Shown piece by piece: positions 1-6,626 of a stretch of DNA of 29,630 nucleotides. How positions within the stretch are numbered: the first letter of the stretch is position 1; each line of letters opens with the position of its first letter. Below the pieces are notes generated by a model. The model saw only the letters and a program-made list of their open reading frames with translations, did no database searches and was not told the origin of the DNA. The position numbers and the translations under genes were made by a program. The stretch is from RGIG9115 sp045644665 (lineage in GTDB: Bacteria; Bacillota; Clostridia; UBA1381), in assembly GCA_045644665.1 (NCBI GenBank), contig JAZRHH010000035.1, forward strand, positions 1 through 29,630, read 5' to 3'.

Positions 1-131
1 TTGCTTGTTGCAGATGATGCAACAAAAAATTTATCCTCAAGACCTTCCTCTTTTATCATAGCTTTCATAACAAATTCACTCATTGTGCTTCTGCATATGT
101 TTCCAAGACATACAAACATTATTCTTATCAT
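1..131 (-). CDS. Low-molecular-weight protein tyrosine phosphatase, N-terminal part
   Basis: This gene runs off the left edge, so only the first 43 codons are present. The protein starts MIRIMFVCLGNICRS, which holds the phosphate-binding loop C-x5-R-S (Cys8, Arg14, Ser15) that defines low-molecular-weight phosphotyrosine phosphatases; Cys8 would be the nucleophile. Most family members have Pro after the Arg-Ser; here it is Thr16. The ATG lies 10 bases after the apbE stop, and the ribosome binding site GTGAGGTAA overlaps that stop, so translation is probably coupled to apbE. In bacteria such enzymes dephosphorylate protein tyrosines or arginines; the substrate cannot be told from this fragment. 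Confidence 0.9.
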   Translation of the reverse strand, partial: MIRIMFVCLGNICRSTMSEFVMKAMIKEEGLEDKFFVASSATS

Positions 132-141
132 AAAAGTTACC

Positions 142-1038
142 TCACTTTTCAAGCTCTATATTTCCTACTTTTAAAATTTTACCGTTTGTTTTTATAATTA
201 TCACTGAAAATTCTATTTCGTTAAATTTGTTCCCTGATTTTTTGCAAAGCTCCACTGTTTTTTCGCTTCCCATTACAAAAAAACCGGTAGAGAGCGCATC
301 TGCAAGGGCACCCTTTTCGCATATTACAGTTACGGATTTTATATCGCTCTCTGCAGGGCGTCCTGTTTTGGGATTTATGATGTGGCTATATCTTTTTCCA
401 TCACTTTCAAAATACCTTTCGTAGCCGCCGGAGGTTACAACCGCCTTATTTTCCACGCTTACATAACCTATATAACCTTCACCGTCAGGATTTTGTATTC
501 CCACTCTCCACTTTTCTCCGTTTGGTCTTGTGCCAATCGCATGGACATTACCGCCAAGGGACAAAATGGCAGAATTTACACCTCGGGAAATAAGCTTTTT
601 CTGCACCATATCTCCTGCATAGCCTTTGCCCACAGCACCAAAATCATACCTTGTCTTATCCGATATTTTATCGTAGCCAACATTTTTTAGTGCATCTGTT
701 ATAGCAGCCTCATCCGGAACTGTGTAGTTCTTATCCCTAAATCCCCAAAGTTCCATAAGCGGTGCCACGGTAATGTCAAAAGCACCCTCTGTAAAGCGGC
801 TTACCTCATTTGAAAATTCTATAAGCTTTATAATTTCGGCATCGCTTACATCAATGCTGTCATACCTCAAAAGATTATCAAGCCTTTTAATTTCCGTCTC
901 CGCAGCCTGAGCATCTTCCCCGCTGCCCGTAAGGGATATACTCACAAATGTATCCATAGCAAAAAAGTCTGTCTTAGTGGTTTTTAAAGAACAACTGCAT
1001 ATAAGAAAAAGTAATAAAGGAAGTACTATTTTTTTCAT
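142..1038 (-). CDS. apbE: FAD:protein FMN transferase (ApbE), lipoprotein
   Basis: The enzyme moves FMN from FAD onto a Thr or Ser of extracytoplasmic redox proteins, using Mg2+. The 298-residue protein has a lipoprotein signal ending in ICSC (lipid Cys16), so it should sit on the outer face of the membrane. Family motifs follow in order: AMDTFVSISL near residue 27, GAFDITVAPLMELWGF, FGAVGKGYAGD, SLGGNVHAIG, TSGGYERYF with HIINPKTGRPA, and ALADALSTGFFVMG near the C-terminus, which carries the metal-binding Asp. Its ATG overlaps the stop of the upstream Gx gene by four bases (ATGA) and is preceded by GGGAGGG. No flavinylated substrate (FMN-binding domain) or NusG-II protein is present in the window. 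Confidence 0.95.
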   Translation of the reverse strand: MKKIVLPLLLFLICSCSLKTTKTDFFAMDTFVSISLTGSGEDAQAAETEIKRLDNLLRYDSIDVSDAEIIKLIEFSNEVSRFTEGAFDITVAPLMELWGFRDKNYTVPDEAAITDALKNVGYDKISDKTRYDFGAVGKGYAGDMVQKKLISRGVNSAILSLGGNVHAIGTRPNGEKWRVGIQNPDGEGYIGYVSVENKAVVTSGGYERYFESDGKRYSHIINPKTGRPAESDIKSVTVICEKGALADALSTGFFVMGSEKTVELCKKSGNKFNEIEFSVIIIKTNGKILKVGNIELEK

Positions 1039-1541
1039 TTACTACCCTCCCAAAATAAACTTTTTACATTTTTGTTTTCTATAGAGAACTTTGCTACAAG
1101 ACCTGTAAACAAGCCTGCACCGCAGCCAAGGACTGTAAGGACAGGAAAATATGCAAAAACGCTCAGGCTTCTTAGCATAAAAGCTGCAGCAAAAATCTGC
1201 CCTGTGTTGTGACCCACTGCACCAAGCACACTTACCGCCGGAACTGACTTTATATCTTTAAAAAGCAGCATAACAAAGTAAGATAATACCCCTCCGCAAA
1301 GAGAGTAAAAAAGCACGGTTACATTTGCACATACTATGCTGGAAATAACAATCCTTAGAATAAGCACTGCAAACGCTTTTTTCTTATCCCAAAGCCGCAG
1401 CATTATTAAAGTGACAACGTTTGAAATTCCAATTTTAAATCCGGGTACAATCACCGGCAAGGAAATTTGATTTTCTATTACAAACATTATCAATGATATA
1501 GAAAGAAATAATGCACCAAGGGTAATGTCCCGTATTTTCAA
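1035..1541 (-). CDS. Gx transporter / heptaprenyl diphosphate synthase component I-like membrane protein
   Basis: A 168-residue integral membrane protein with about five hydrophobic segments and the opening pattern ALFLSISLIMFVIE...PVIVPGFKIGISNVV seen in the COG4769 family, called Gx transporters or, by older naming, heptaprenyl diphosphate synthase component I. It resembles the membrane S-component fold of ECF transporters. In clostridia this family often sits with apbE, as here, and is tied to extracytosolic flavin or quinone chemistry; the ligand is not known to me. Translation starts at TTG, chosen because a strong GGAGGTGA lies 7 bases upstream and no better ATG is in frame. The gene leads a coupled unit with apbE and the phosphatase. 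Confidence 0.8.
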   Translation of the reverse strand: MKIRDITLGALFLSISLIMFVIENQISLPVIVPGFKIGISNVVTLIMLRLWDKKKAFAVLILRIVISSIVCANVTVLFYSLCGGVLSYFVMLLFKDIKSVPAVSVLGAVGHNTGQIFAAAFMLRSLSVFAYFPVLTVLGCGAGLFTGLVAKFSIENKNVKSLFWEGSK

Positions 1542-1598
1542 ACCTTGTCACCTCCGTTTTAATTTTGCATGGTAATTAAAAATTATTCATAGTTATTT

Positions 1599-1633
1599 AA
1601 AGACGCTACCAATTATAAGCTGATAGCGTCTTT
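1599..1633 (-). terminator. Hairpin after lysS
   Basis: Ten-base perfect stem AAAGACGCTA / TAGCGTCTTT around a 15-base loop, 10 bases past the lysS stop. The U-tract is weak on the minus strand (CTTTAAATAACT), so some read-through into the Gx-apbE unit is possible. Confidence 0.65.
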
Positions 1634-1643
1634 ATTATATCAC

Positions 1644-3188
1644 TTATTTATCTAAACTCTTCATAGTAGGAAATAGCAACACATCACGGATTGCTGCAGA
1701 GTCTGTAAGGAGCATACACATACGGTCGATACCGAAGCCGATGCCTCCTGTTGGCGGCATACCAATTTCAAGTGCGTTCATAAAGTCTTCGTCAGTTGTG
1801 TTTGCTTCTTCATCACCCTGGGCAAGGAGCTCTTCCTGTGCCTTGAAACGTTCTCTTTGGTCAATTGGGTCGTTGAGCTCGGAATATGCGTTTGCCATTT
1901 CCCAGCCGTTCATAAAGAACTCAAATCTTTCAACATAATCCGGATTTTCAGGCTTTTTCTTTGTAAGAGGTGAAATTTCTACCGGGTGGTCCATTACAAA
2001 TGTTGGCTGAATAAGATGGTCCTCAACAAACTCCTCAAAGAAAAGATTTAGAATATCACCTTTTTTATGGCGGTCTTCAAATTCTATATGCTTTTCCTTA
2101 GCAGCCGTTCTTGCCTGTTCCAAGGTTGTTATCTCATTAAAGTCTACGCCTGAGTATTTTTTAACTGCGTCAACCATGGTAATTCTCTCAAACGGCTTTC
2201 CTAAATCCATTTCGATACCATTGTAAACTATCTTTGTTGTGCCAAGGACTTCCTGTGCAACGTGGCGGTAAAGATTTTCTGTAAGGTCCATCATACCATG
2301 ATAATCTGTATACGCCTGATAAAGCTCCATAAGAGTAAATTCAGGATTGTGACGGGTGTCAAGTCCTTCGTTTCTGAACACTCTTCCGATTTCGTATACT
2401 CTTTCAAGGCCTCCAACGATAAGTCTCTTAAGATATAGCTCAAGAGAAATACGAAGCTTAAAGTCCTCGTCAAGAGCGTTAAAGTGAGTTTCAAAAGGAC
2501 GAGCTGCAGCGCCGCCTGCATTTGCAACAAGCATTGGTGTTTCAACCTCAAGGAAATCTCTTTCATTTAAATAGCTGCGTATTGCTGATATGATTTTAGA
2601 ACGCTTTATAAATGTATCCTTAACCTCGCTGTTCATAATAAGGTCTGTATATCTTTGACGGTAGCGAAGGTCTGTGTCCACAAGACCATGGAACTTTTCA
2701 GGAAGTGGCTGAAGTGACTTTGAAAGAAGTGTAAGAGATGTTGCTCTTACAGAAATTTCTCCTGTCTGAGTTGTAAAAACCTCTCCCTCTGCGCCAAGAA
2801 TATCCCCAATATCAAGCTTTTTAAAGCGATTATATTCTTCCTCTCCAAGCACGTCCTTTTTAACAAAAAGCTGAATTTGTCCTGAAATATCTGAAAGATG
2901 AACAAATCCTACCTTACCCATTCCGCGCTTTGACATTATACGACCTGCAACGGTTACTGTTTGTCCGTCAAGTGCAGAAATTTTTGCAATTATCTTTTCA
3001 GTTTCATCTGATCCTCTTTTTGTAATTTCTCTTTCTTCCTCTGTGTAATTATCCTTTATATCTGAAGCTTTATGAGTTACATCAAATTTTGTAATATGGA
3101 AAGGATCTCTTCCCTGTTCCTGCAACTCTTTAAGCTTATCACGTCTTACCTGTAAAAGTTCAGAAAGTTCTCTTTGCTCGTTATCCAT
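1644..3188 (-). CDS. lysS: Lysyl-tRNA synthetase, class II
   Basis: Charges tRNA-Lys with lysine in the cytoplasm. The 514-residue length is normal. An N-terminal OB-fold anticodon-binding domain spans about residues 75-170 (VTVAGRIMSKRGMGKVGFV). The class II catalytic core follows: motif 1 around FLEVETPMLVANAGGAAARP, motif 2 FRNEGLDTRHNPEFTLMELY, and motif 3 GGIGFGIDRMCMLLT near the C-terminus. The ATG is preceded by GGAGGAG. No T-box leader is visible upstream, which suits lysyl enzymes that are often constitutive. It has its own promoter (3225-3253) and a hairpin after the stop. Confidence 0.98.
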   Translation of the reverse strand: MDNEQRELSELLQVRRDKLKELQEQGRDPFHITKFDVTHKASDIKDNYTEEEREITKRGSDETEKIIAKISALDGQTVTVAGRIMSKRGMGKVGFVHLSDISGQIQLFVKKDVLGEEEYNRFKKLDIGDILGAEGEVFTTQTGEISVRATSLTLLSKSLQPLPEKFHGLVDTDLRYRQRYTDLIMNSEVKDTFIKRSKIISAIRSYLNERDFLEVETPMLVANAGGAAARPFETHFNALDEDFKLRISLELYLKRLIVGGLERVYEIGRVFRNEGLDTRHNPEFTLMELYQAYTDYHGMMDLTENLYRHVAQEVLGTTKIVYNGIEMDLGKPFERITMVDAVKKYSGVDFNEITTLEQARTAAKEKHIEFEDRHKKGDILNLFFEEFVEDHLIQPTFVMDHPVEISPLTKKKPENPDYVERFEFFMNGWEMANAYSELNDPIDQRERFKAQEELLAQGDEEANTTDEDFMNALEIGMPPTGGIGFGIDRMCMLLTDSAAIRDVLLFPTMKSLDK

Positions 3189-3224
3189 TTATACTCCTCC
3201 AAATTCTAACATTATTACTTACCA

Positions 3225-3253
3225 ATTATATAACAAAAAATTAAATTTTACAA
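3225..3253 (-). promoter_or_regulatory. sigma-A-type promoter for lysS
   Basis: On the minus strand TTGTAA, a 17-base spacer, then TATAAT, about 37 bases before the lysS start. Confidence 0.7.
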
Positions 3254-3323
3254 GTTTTTTCTTTAATTTTTATAAAAATTATGCTTTGTCTTAGAAAATT
3301 CATAATTTATTTATAAAAAAATA

Positions 3324-3352
3324 TTGATTTTTCTTTTAAATAGTGGTATATT
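3324..3352 (+). promoter_or_regulatory. sigma-A-type promoter for the 3385 gene
   Basis: TTGATT, 17 bases, TATATT, placing the transcript start about 25 bases before the start codon of the membrane protein at 3385. Confidence 0.65.
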
Positions 3353-3384
3353 TATATGGATAAATTAAGAAAGGGGATTTGGGA

Positions 3385-3807
3385 ATGTCTAAGAATAAAA
3401 ATTTGAAGCCCAGAAGAAGCAAGGCTGATACTATAGTAAACATAATTATTACAGTGGTTGTAGTTGCAGTGCTTGCACTTGCTATATACGCAATTGCTGA
3501 TAAATTTAAGCCTGATATTTACACATTATCAGATGCTGCAACAGAGCAAGGCATGACTGTGGAAGACTTTTCTGCAGAATATGGCATTGAAGGTGCAGAG
3601 GCTGACGCTGATATGAATGATGTTGTAAACAATATGAGTCTTGAAAACTATGCAAAACTTAGCGGCACTACCTTTGACGAAATGGTAGCCCAGGGTGGAT
3701 TGCCCGAAGGTGTTACAGCGGAAATGACCGTTGCACAGGTTCAGGAAATGGTGGCATCCATGGCACTTGAAAGCGAAGAGCAGACTAATGGCGAAGAGGC
3801 TGAATAA
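3385..3807 (+). CDS. Small single-pass membrane protein, twin of the next gene
   Basis: Not assigned to a named family. The start is ATG 3385 because AAAGGGGA lies 8 bases before it; an in-frame TTG at 3379 would be too close to that site. The 140-residue product has a basic N-terminus (MSKNKNLKPRRSK), one transmembrane segment at about residues 16-38 and an acidic outer part. That part holds two copies of a loose module: a helix followed by GMTVEDFSAEYGI near residue 56, then a second with GTTFDEMVAQGGLP and AQVQEMV. The same two-part module recurs in the protein at 3829, so the pair arose by duplication and may work together. It ends in the acidic stretch ESEEQTNGEEAE. Confidence 0.8.
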   Translation: MSKNKNLKPRRSKADTIVNIIITVVVVAVLALAIYAIADKFKPDIYTLSDAATEQGMTVEDFSAEYGIEGAEADADMNDVVNNMSLENYAKLSGTTFDEMVAQGGLPEGVTAEMTVAQVQEMVASMALESEEQTNGEEAE

Positions 3808-3828
3808 AATTTTTGGAGGATTTTTAAA

Positions 3829-4545
3829 ATGAACGAAGAAAAAGAATTGTTAGAAAATGAAATTCAGGAAGCATCTCCTGAGGTAACAGAAGAAGTTGTT
3901 GAAGAAATAACAGAAAACGAAATTATTGAAGAAGACACAGCTGCTGTATTAGAGGAAGCTTTGGAAGAAGTTGAAGCAGTAGTTGAAAAATCAGAAATTT
4001 CAAAATCAGTAGTTGCAGTAATTAGTGCAGCAATAACATTTGCTGTGTGTGTTATAATAGTTGGCGTACTTTACTTTACAACATACAACACATACAACGC
4101 AAACAAAGATGGATATTTATCCACCATTGCAGAAATTGCAGAACTTAACGAAATGACACTTAATGAATTTAAGACAGAATGGGGACTCCCTTCAAACATG
4201 CCGGGTAACACAACAGAGGTTGTTGCTCAATCATATATTCCAACATCAAAATTCCTTGAAATGTCATACGGTATGACATTTGAACAATTTGCACAAGTTG
4301 TAGGCATCACAGAAGAGGATGGTATTGACGGTGACACTCCTTGGGCTAAAACACAAAAGATTATGATAGCAAAATCAGAAGCCGAAGCGCAGAAAGCGTC
4401 TGAGGGCGAAGCTACAGAAGGTGAAGCTGCAGAAGGTGAAGCTGCAGAGGGCGAGGCTGCAGAAGGCGAACAGGCACCTGCTGAAAATGCAGAGGGTGAA
4501 GCTACTGAACAAGAACCGGTGCATCCTGATGATGCTGCAGAATAA
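3829..4545 (+). CDS. Single-pass membrane protein with acidic EGEAA-repeat tail
   Basis: Not assigned to a named family. The 238-residue product begins with an unusually acidic cytoplasmic region (about residues 1-60, rich in Glu), then a transmembrane segment at about 63-85 (VVAVISAAITFAVCVIIVGV). The outer part carries the module shared with the 3385 protein: IAELNEMTLNEFKTEWGLP, then KFLEMSYGMTFEQFAQVVGI and a TPWAKTQKIM stretch. The C-terminal 45 residues are low-complexity EGEAA/EGEAT repeats. GGAGGAT precedes the ATG, 21 bases after the previous stop, so the two are cotranscribed. A scaffold or envelope-associated role is a guess only. Confidence 0.8.
   Translation: MNEEKELLENEIQEASPEVTEEVVEEITENEIIEEDTAAVLEEALEEVEAVVEKSEISKSVVAVISAAITFAVCVIIVGVLYFTTYNTYNANKDGYLSTIAEIAELNEMTLNEFKTEWGLPSNMPGNTTEVVAQSYIPTSKFLEMSYGMTFEQFAQVVGITEEDGIDGDTPWAKTQKIMIAKSEAEAQKASEGEATEGEAAEGEAAEGEAAEGEQAPAENAEGEATEQEPVHPDDAAE
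4402..4476 (+). repeat. 15-base tandem repeat coding EGE(A/T)(A/T)
   Basis: Five successive 15-base units encode EGEAT, three EGEAA and EGEQA. The units differ at third codon positions (gagggc / gaaggt), so the amino acid pattern is kept more strictly than the DNA. Confidence 0.85.
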
Positions 4546-4558
4546 TTAAAATATAATG

Positions 4559-4579
4559 GGGTGTTGCTTAGCAACACCC
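4559..4579 (+). terminator. Hairpin between membrane protein and thioesterase genes
   Basis: Perfect 9-base stem GGGTGTTGC / GCAACACCC with loop TTA, followed only by TTAAATTTAAG. It lies 12 bases before the thioesterase ribosome binding site, so it may weaken rather than stop transcription. Confidence 0.55.
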
Positions 4580-4602
4580 TTAAATTTAAGTGGAGGAAAA
4601 AC

Positions 4603-5301
4603 ATGTTTTGTAAGAATTATTCCTTTAAGTACAGCGACCTTGATAGCACAGGCAATATAAAACTAAGCACAGTAATGGATTTACTTCAGGATGTATCAAT
4701 TTATCATTCGGCAAGCGTTGGATACACCCTCCCTAAAATGAAAGAAATATCTATTGCTATGCTTCTACGAGGATGGAGAGTAAAATTTTCTGAGCCTGTA
4801 TCTTTTGACACCGCTGCAGAGGTTAAAACCGGAATTGTAAAAACTCAGCGATGTGATGTTATCAGAAAATATGAGATATGGCAAAATGACAGGTGTAAAG
4901 CCGTAGGCAGTGCACATTGGTTTTCCTTTGATTTTTCCAAAGGGCGAATTGTACGAATTCCAGAAGAAATAATAAAGGCATACGACAGCGTTAATGAAGA
5001 AGACAATAATCTCCAAATTTTAAACCTGCGTCCCGATAGTCAGGCAATACTTTCCGGAGAAACAACTATCACAAGAAGACACCTTGATACAAACAATCAT
5101 GTAAATAATGTAAAATCAATTGAAATTGCACTTGACTATCTTCCCGATGGATTTAATGTTTCAGAGCTGTCTGTAATATATCAAAAAGAAATGCACTTAG
5201 GGGACAAGGTTTTCATATACACAAAAACTACAAACGACGGATTGGCAGTAGAATTGAGAAATCAAAAAGATGAGCCTTGTGTACTTCTGTTGATTTTATA
5301 A
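4603..5301 (+). CDS. Acyl-ACP thioesterase
   Basis: Hydrolyses acyl-ACP to release a free fatty acid, in the cytoplasm. The 232-residue protein has the double hotdog layout of the FatA/FatB-like acyl-ACP thioesterase family. The N-terminal half begins KNYSFKYSDLDSTGNIKLST and includes ISIAMLLRGWRVKFSEPV; the second hotdog carries the catalytic region RRHLDTNNHVNN (Asp, Asn, His) at about residues 166-178. ATG 4603 is chosen because TGGAGG lies 6 bases before it; an upstream in-frame start would put the N-terminus inside the hairpin. In anaerobes the enzyme may tune membrane lipid supply or make fatty acids for export. Confidence 0.88.
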   Translation: MFCKNYSFKYSDLDSTGNIKLSTVMDLLQDVSIYHSASVGYTLPKMKEISIAMLLRGWRVKFSEPVSFDTAAEVKTGIVKTQRCDVIRKYEIWQNDRCKAVGSAHWFSFDFSKGRIVRIPEEIIKAYDSVNEEDNNLQILNLRPDSQAILSGETTITRRHLDTNNHVNNVKSIEIALDYLPDGFNVSELSVIYQKEMHLGDKVFIYTKTTNDGLAVELRNQKDEPCVLLLIL

Positions 5302-5370
5302 ATTTTTGACAGTTTTTAACAAATAAAAATAGACAAATTTATTACACCTTTCGACACCGTTTTGTAACAA

Positions 5371-5400
5371 TTGACACAAAAACCCCTATAAAACGATAAT
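5371..5400 (+). promoter_or_regulatory. Promoter-like element before a terminator
   Basis: TTGACA, 18 bases, GATAAT. A transcript from here would begin near 5407 and meet the terminator at 5434-5458, giving an RNA of only about 50 bases. Confidence 0.5.
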
Positions 5401-5411
5401 TATATTTCATA

Positions 5412-5458
5412 AAATTACGTAAAACGTAATTTGAGAGCCGAAGAGGCTCTTTTTTTTC
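5412..5458 (+). terminator. Palindrome plus intrinsic terminator
   Basis: A perfect inverted repeat AAATTACGT-aaa-ACGTAATTT (5412-5432) is followed at once by the terminator AGAGCC-GAAGA-GGCTCT (5434-5450) and a run of eight T. It could end the thioesterase transcript or the short transcript from the 5371 promoter. Confidence 0.85.
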
Positions 5459-5509
5459 GTTAAATGTTACAAAGTTTTTAAGAAAATTAAAATTGTTGTA
5501 ACAAAATTA

Positions 5510-5538
5510 TTGATTAAAATTTTTTTGTATGATATAAT
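5510..5538 (+). promoter_or_regulatory. sigma-A-type promoter for the 3D-domain gene
   Basis: TTGATT, 17 bases, TATAAT. The leader then holds an inverted repeat TGTCA (5545-5549) / TGACA (5559-5563) just before the ribosome binding site. Confidence 0.75.
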
Positions 5539-5579
5539 CTCATATGTCAGCTATTCATTGACAGAAAATGGAGGTAATT

Positions 5580-6587
5580 ATGAGAAAATCAAAATTATGC
5601 CTTGCGATTATGCTACTTATCACCATGATAAGTTCCATGTCAGCATCAGCATCTAATATTGATGTAAATCTTGATAACATTGTCAGCAATAATATCCTAC
5701 ATATTGATTTTGATACAGTTGCACCAATGACAATCGGAAATTCTACTGTTATACCGCTGAGAAAATTTTGTGAAAGCGCGGGACTACAAGTAGGCTGGAC
5801 CGATGCAACAAAAACAGCTCACGTCAATTTAAAAGCAAATAATGATTCTTCCCTTCCTATAGAAAGGTATGCATACAGATTGCTTGAAAATGCAGATACA
5901 AAAGGACTTCCGCTTATTCCTGACAGCATAACAGTTTCAATGACTGTACTGGATGAAAACATAAGGGTAAAATATAATTACAAAGATTATGACGGAGATA
6001 TAATTTCCCTTGGAACAAATATAAAAACTGCAGTTCCTGCAACAATTGTTTCGGGTGGCTCCATTGTAGCACCCATACGCAGCCTTATGGAAGCATTTGG
6101 ATTGTGGGTAGAGTGGAATGATTACACAATTACTGTTTCCATTCCGCCTTTTGATTGTCCTCCGTACGGACTAATATTTGTTCATTCTGAGTCATTTATT
6201 ATTGAACCAACTCAAAATGACATATGGTACGGAAGCCTTGACAAGCCGGCACAGACCATTGTGGTAGAACAGGGCTCCCCTGTTCCTGAAAACGCAGTAT
6301 ATCTTGGTAATTTTAAAATAACACATTACTGTGCATGTTCTAAATGCTGCGGTAGCTACGGAAATGCTACTGCCTGGGCAGGAAAAATAGTGCCTGGGAC
6401 AACCATAGCAGTTGACCCGAAGGTTATACCAAAGCTTTCAAACGTATACATTGACGGATACGGCTACAGGAGAGCAGAGGATTGCGGCGGTGCAATTAAA
6501 GGAAACAAGATTGACGTTGCAGTTTCAAATCACTCAGAAGCATTAAACCTGGGTGTTACATACAAAGACGTATGGTTATTAAAATAA
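5580..6587 (+). CDS. Secreted stalk-domain protein with C-terminal 3D domain
   Basis: The 335-residue protein has a signal peptide (MRKSKLCLAIMLLITMISS, cleavage near SASA). Residues of about 30-185 match copper-amine-oxidase N-terminal 'stalk' sequences, with two PLRKFCESAGLQVGWTD-like units (the second is APIRSLMEAFGLWVEWND); no amine oxidase catalytic domain is present. The C-terminus (about 240-335) is a 3D domain of the RpfB/YabE/MltA-like fold, with the three Asp in AVDPKVIP, RAEDCGGAIKG and NKIDVAV, preceded by a Cys-rich HYCACSKCC motif. Such domains act on peptidoglycan, often as lytic transglycosylase-type enzymes in growth, resuscitation or spore germination. ATG 5580 is used because GGAGG overlaps the earlier ATG at 5568. 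Confidence 0.85.
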   Translation: MRKSKLCLAIMLLITMISSMSASASNIDVNLDNIVSNNILHIDFDTVAPMTIGNSTVIPLRKFCESAGLQVGWTDATKTAHVNLKANNDSSLPIERYAYRLLENADTKGLPLIPDSITVSMTVLDENIRVKYNYKDYDGDIISLGTNIKTAVPATIVSGGSIVAPIRSLMEAFGLWVEWNDYTITVSIPPFDCPPYGLIFVHSESFIIEPTQNDIWYGSLDKPAQTIVVEQGSPVPENAVYLGNFKITHYCACSKCCGSYGNATAWAGKIVPGTTIAVDPKVIPKLSNVYIDGYGYRRAEDCGGAIKGNKIDVAVSNHSEALNLGVTYKDVWLLK

Positions 6588-6590
6588 TAA

Positions 6591-6623
6591 AAAAGCTGTT
6601 GATTCAAAAAATCAACAGCTTTT
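6591..6623. terminator. Bidirectional terminator
   Basis: AAAAGCTGTTGATT / AATCAACAGCTTTT, a 14-base perfect stem with a 5-base loop, between convergent genes; it has T-rich tails on both strands. Confidence 0.9.
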
Positions 6624-6626
6624 ATT

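Larger units (their letters stand above)
5362..5504 (+). promoter_or_regulatory. Repeated TTGTAACAA motif beside two promoters
   Basis: TTGTAACAA occurs at 5362-5370 and 5496-5504, and an inverted copy with one mismatch (ATGTTACAA) at 5464-5472. The first abuts the -35 box at 5371; the last lies 5 bases before the -35 box at 5510. This placement suits an activator or repressor site, but I know no factor that fits. Confidence 0.4.

Noticed and set aside
3189..3384. T-box or riboswitch upstream of lysS or the 3385 gene
   Set aside because: No specifier hairpin, T-box sequence or long structured leader is visible; only promoters are found.
4227..4604. Minus-strand frame rich in Ser/Ala/Pro
   Set aside because: Antisense shadow of the EGEAA repeat; it has no ribosome binding site and overlaps well-supported genes.
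5350..5356. Spo0A box (TGTCGAA on the minus strand)
   Set aside because: A seven-base match 160 bases upstream of the -35 box, without a second copy; too weak to call.
5302..5579. c-di-AMP (ydaO) riboswitch upstream of the 3D-domain gene
   Set aside because: These switches often precede wall hydrolase genes, but the conserved G-rich core is absent and the leader after the second promoter is only about 35 bases.
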